Positions 6,315-7,601 of a DNA stretch of 7,601 bases are shown here, one piece after another; position 1 is the first letter of the stretch; each line of letters begins with the position of its first letter. Source of the DNA: Candidatus Omnitrophota bacterium (GTDB lineage: Bacteria > Omnitrophota > Gorgyraeia > Zapsychrales > Zapsychraceae). The notes below the pieces were generated by a model. That model made no database searches. It had not been told where the DNA came from and worked only from the letters and a program-made list of their open reading frames with translations. The stretch is taken from NCBI GenBank assembly GCA_020430005.1, contig JAGQKQ010000083.1, positions 1 to 7,601 of the forward strand, given 5' to 3'. A program made the position numbers and the translations under genes.

Positions 6315-6352
6315 ATTCTTTCGTATTTCGATATTCGAATTTAAAATTCATT

Positions 6353-7312
6353 TTATACTATATCGTTTTTCGCATACCGGTCAACTAAATTTTCGGTGAA
6401 CGCGATAATTTGGTCTTCCAGTTGAAGGTTATGAAGCCGGTTGACTTCCTGAACGCAGGTAGGAGAGGTGACGTTCACTTCAATGAGATAATCCCCAATG
6501 ATATCAATACCGACAAAATAGAGCCCCAGTTTTTGGAGATGTGGTTTTAAAGCCGCGATAATTTCTTTGTCGCGGTCTGTGATGTCAACGGCCTGTGGTT
6601 TTCCGCCGGAAAAGAAATTATTGCGGTGTTCTCCATCGGAATGGACGCGTAATAAAGCGCCGATCGGTTCGCCGTCCAATAATAAAATACGTTTATCCCC
6701 GATATCGGCTTCGGGAATGTATTGCTGAAGAATAATATCCTTAGAAAAATTATCGGTTAATGTTTCTAAAATAACATTAATGTTTGGCCCATCTTTTTTA
6801 ATCAGGAATATGCCTTGTCCACCGAAGCTGTCGGTCGGTTTGGCAATAACAGTTTGTTCCTGATGGATAAAGTCGAGTAAATCTTTTTTTGTTTGTCCCA
6901 CCAGCGTACGGGGAATAAGGGAGGTGAACTGTGTCGCCCATAATTTTTCATTCACCGTGCGTATGCCGGAAGGGTTATTGAGTACCGGAATTTTCTGTGC
7001 AATCCGATCCAGCAGCCAGGTGTTGAACAAATACTGCGCGTCGAAAGGAGGATCGGTACGGATAAAAACCGCGTCCACATCGTTTTCCGTTAATACAAGC
7101 TTTTCCTGAATGACAAAAGGATTCTTTAGATCCTGTTGTGGAATAACTTTGGTCACATTAAATTGGATTCCTTTTGGTGTCAGTGTCATACCGCCATCGG
7201 GAAGAAAATAGGTTTCATGGCCTTTGCGGTGAGCTCCGGTCATAATAATAAACGTTGTGTCCTTCTCCATGATGACCGTTTGGAGAGGATCCATTAAAAA
7301 GACAAATTTCAT
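6353..7312 (-). CDS. gshB: Glutathione synthetase (ATP-grasp)
   Basis: This 319-residue cytoplasmic enzyme joins gamma-glutamylcysteine and glycine with ATP to make glutathione; E. coli GshB is about the same length. Family blocks appear in order: MKFVFLMDPLQTV at the start, FIRTDPPFD, LNNPSGIRTVNEK, KPTDSFGGQGI (ATP-grasp glycine loop), LQQYIPEADIGDKRILLLDGE, IGALLRV, YFVGIDIIGDYLIEVNVTSPT (metal and ATP ligands), then a C-terminal helix. The ATG at 7312 overlaps the stop of the upstream gshA-like gene as ATGA, with a weak GAGG about 10 bases before it, so the two are probably co-translated. After the stop come about 200 bases with the repeat element before the glutaredoxin gene. Assignment is firm and no motif is broken. 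Confidence 0.97.
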   Translation of the reverse strand: MKFVFLMDPLQTVIMEKDTTFIIMTGAHRKGHETYFLPDGGMTLTPKGIQFNVTKVIPQQDLKNPFVIQEKLVLTENDVDAVFIRTDPPFDAQYLFNTWLLDRIAQKIPVLNNPSGIRTVNEKLWATQFTSLIPRTLVGQTKKDLLDFIHQEQTVIAKPTDSFGGQGIFLIKKDGPNINVILETLTDNFSKDIILQQYIPEADIGDKRILLLDGEPIGALLRVHSDGEHRNNFFSGGKPQAVDITDRDKEIIAALKPHLQKLGLYFVGIDIIGDYLIEVNVTSPTCVQEVNRLHNLQLEDQIIAFTENLVDRYAKNDIV

Positions 7313-7601
7313 TTGGATTGAGCCTCGAGATTAATAATTTCACGATGCGCCGCGATTCCCGCAATACGGGCCAGAATACGGTACACATCGAAGATGTTAA
7401 TATCATGATGGATGCCGCAGTCGCCGTATTTGCTGAGATGCGGACAGATTTTCTGAAAATCCATACCCTGTGAATTCAGGTTATCACGGCTGCTTTTGGA
7501 TGTGTGAGAACGGTAAAATCCACCGACGAGATTATTGTCAATCTGATAAATCACAACTTCACTGATTTTATTTTTAATATTATAAATGGTCGGTACGCCT
7601 T
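7309..7601 (-). CDS. gshA: Glutamate-cysteine ligase, proteobacterial/ferrooxidans type, C-terminal part (5' end outside window)
   Basis: The frame is open to the right window edge, so only about the last 97 residues are visible; the GTG at 7554 is an internal valine rather than the start. The visible part reads GVPTIYNIKNKISEVVIYQ, then VGGFYRSHTSKSSRDNLNSQGMDF, and ends in FDVYRILARIAGIAAHREI. GGFYR followed by DNLN-x-x-GM-x-F, then a helix with the ARIAGIAA pattern, matches the C-terminus of the 'T. ferrooxidans type' GshA family (TIGR02049/PF08886), which is unrelated in sequence to E. coli GshA. The enzyme makes gamma-glutamylcysteine, the substrate of GshB encoded 4 bases into its stop (ATGA overlap). 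The segment KICPHLSKYGDCGIHHDIN contains two cysteines and looks like an insertion relative to the family as remembered. The call rests on a short fragment plus context. Confidence 0.85.
   Translation of the reverse strand, partial: GVPTIYNIKNKISEVVIYQIDNNLVGGFYRSHTSKSSRDNLNSQGMDFQKICPHLSKYGDCGIHHDINIFDVYRILARIAGIAAHREIINLEAQSK

Larger units (their letters stand above)
6190..6349. repeat. BIME/MITE-like repeat element bounded by a 12-base direct repeat
   Basis: The gap between gshB and the glutaredoxin gene holds a structured AT-rich element. Its core is two REP-like hairpins in opposite orientation (6229-6255 and 6288-6314). Around them the flanks are imperfect inverted copies of one another, rich in TTCGAA and TACGAAA/GAATAA blocks. 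AATTTAAAATTC occurs at 6190-6201 and again at 6338-6349, in the same orientation, at the outer edges. The direct repeat could be a target-site duplication, but it is itself close to palindromic, so it may simply belong to the inverted flanks. No transposase is encoded. The element could be a non-autonomous mobile repeat, or act as an mRNA-stabilising structure between gshB and the genes downstream. Confidence 0.6.

Overview
The window comes from a Gram-negative (diderm) bacterium. The evidence is two Sec signal peptides, an outer-membrane beta-barrel protein ending in phenylalanine, a Lol-type ABC transporter and a full glutathione/glutaredoxin set. The glutathione genes, the BolA/CGFS-glutaredoxin pair and the proteobacterial type of GshA fit Pseudomonadota best, but the lineage is not proven. 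There are no RNA genes, insertion sequences, phage genes or CRISPR arrays.

The left block (2-5289, plus strand) is a tight six-gene run with gaps of 2-18 bases or short overlaps. It holds the C-terminal part of a PilZ-domain protein (cut by the window edge), a ThiF/MoeB/HesA-type E1-like adenylating enzyme, an exported LolA-like protein of the COG2834 'outer membrane lipoprotein-sorting' type, an FtsX/MacB-type ABC permease, its LolD-like ATPase, and an outer-membrane barrel protein. Read together, it looks like a c-di-GMP-responsive cytoplasmic enzyme module joined to a trans-envelope lipid or lipoprotein route: inner-membrane extraction, periplasmic carriage and an outer-membrane barrel. 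The substrate cannot be read from the sequence. The stretch before the PilZ domain faintly recalls the C-terminal part of FeeM-like N-acyl amino acid synthases, so a lipo-amino-acid product is a testable guess.

The right block (5297-7601, minus strand) is a thiol-redox and Fe-S set. In transcription order it is gshA (C-terminal part only), gshB, a 209-base gap with a repeat element, a CPYC glutaredoxin, a BolA/IbaG protein and a CGFS monothiol glutaredoxin (grxD). gshA and gshB overlap by ATGA, and the last three genes are separated by 5 and 14 bases. The set makes glutathione and then uses it in dithiol/disulfide exchange and probably in Fe-S cluster handling by the GrxD-BolA pair.

The two blocks converge with only 7 bases between stop codons and no visible terminator. 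The only substantial non-coding stretch (6144-6352) holds two inverted REP-like hairpins flanked by AT-rich imperfect inverted repeats and a 12-base direct repeat, resembling a BIME or MITE.
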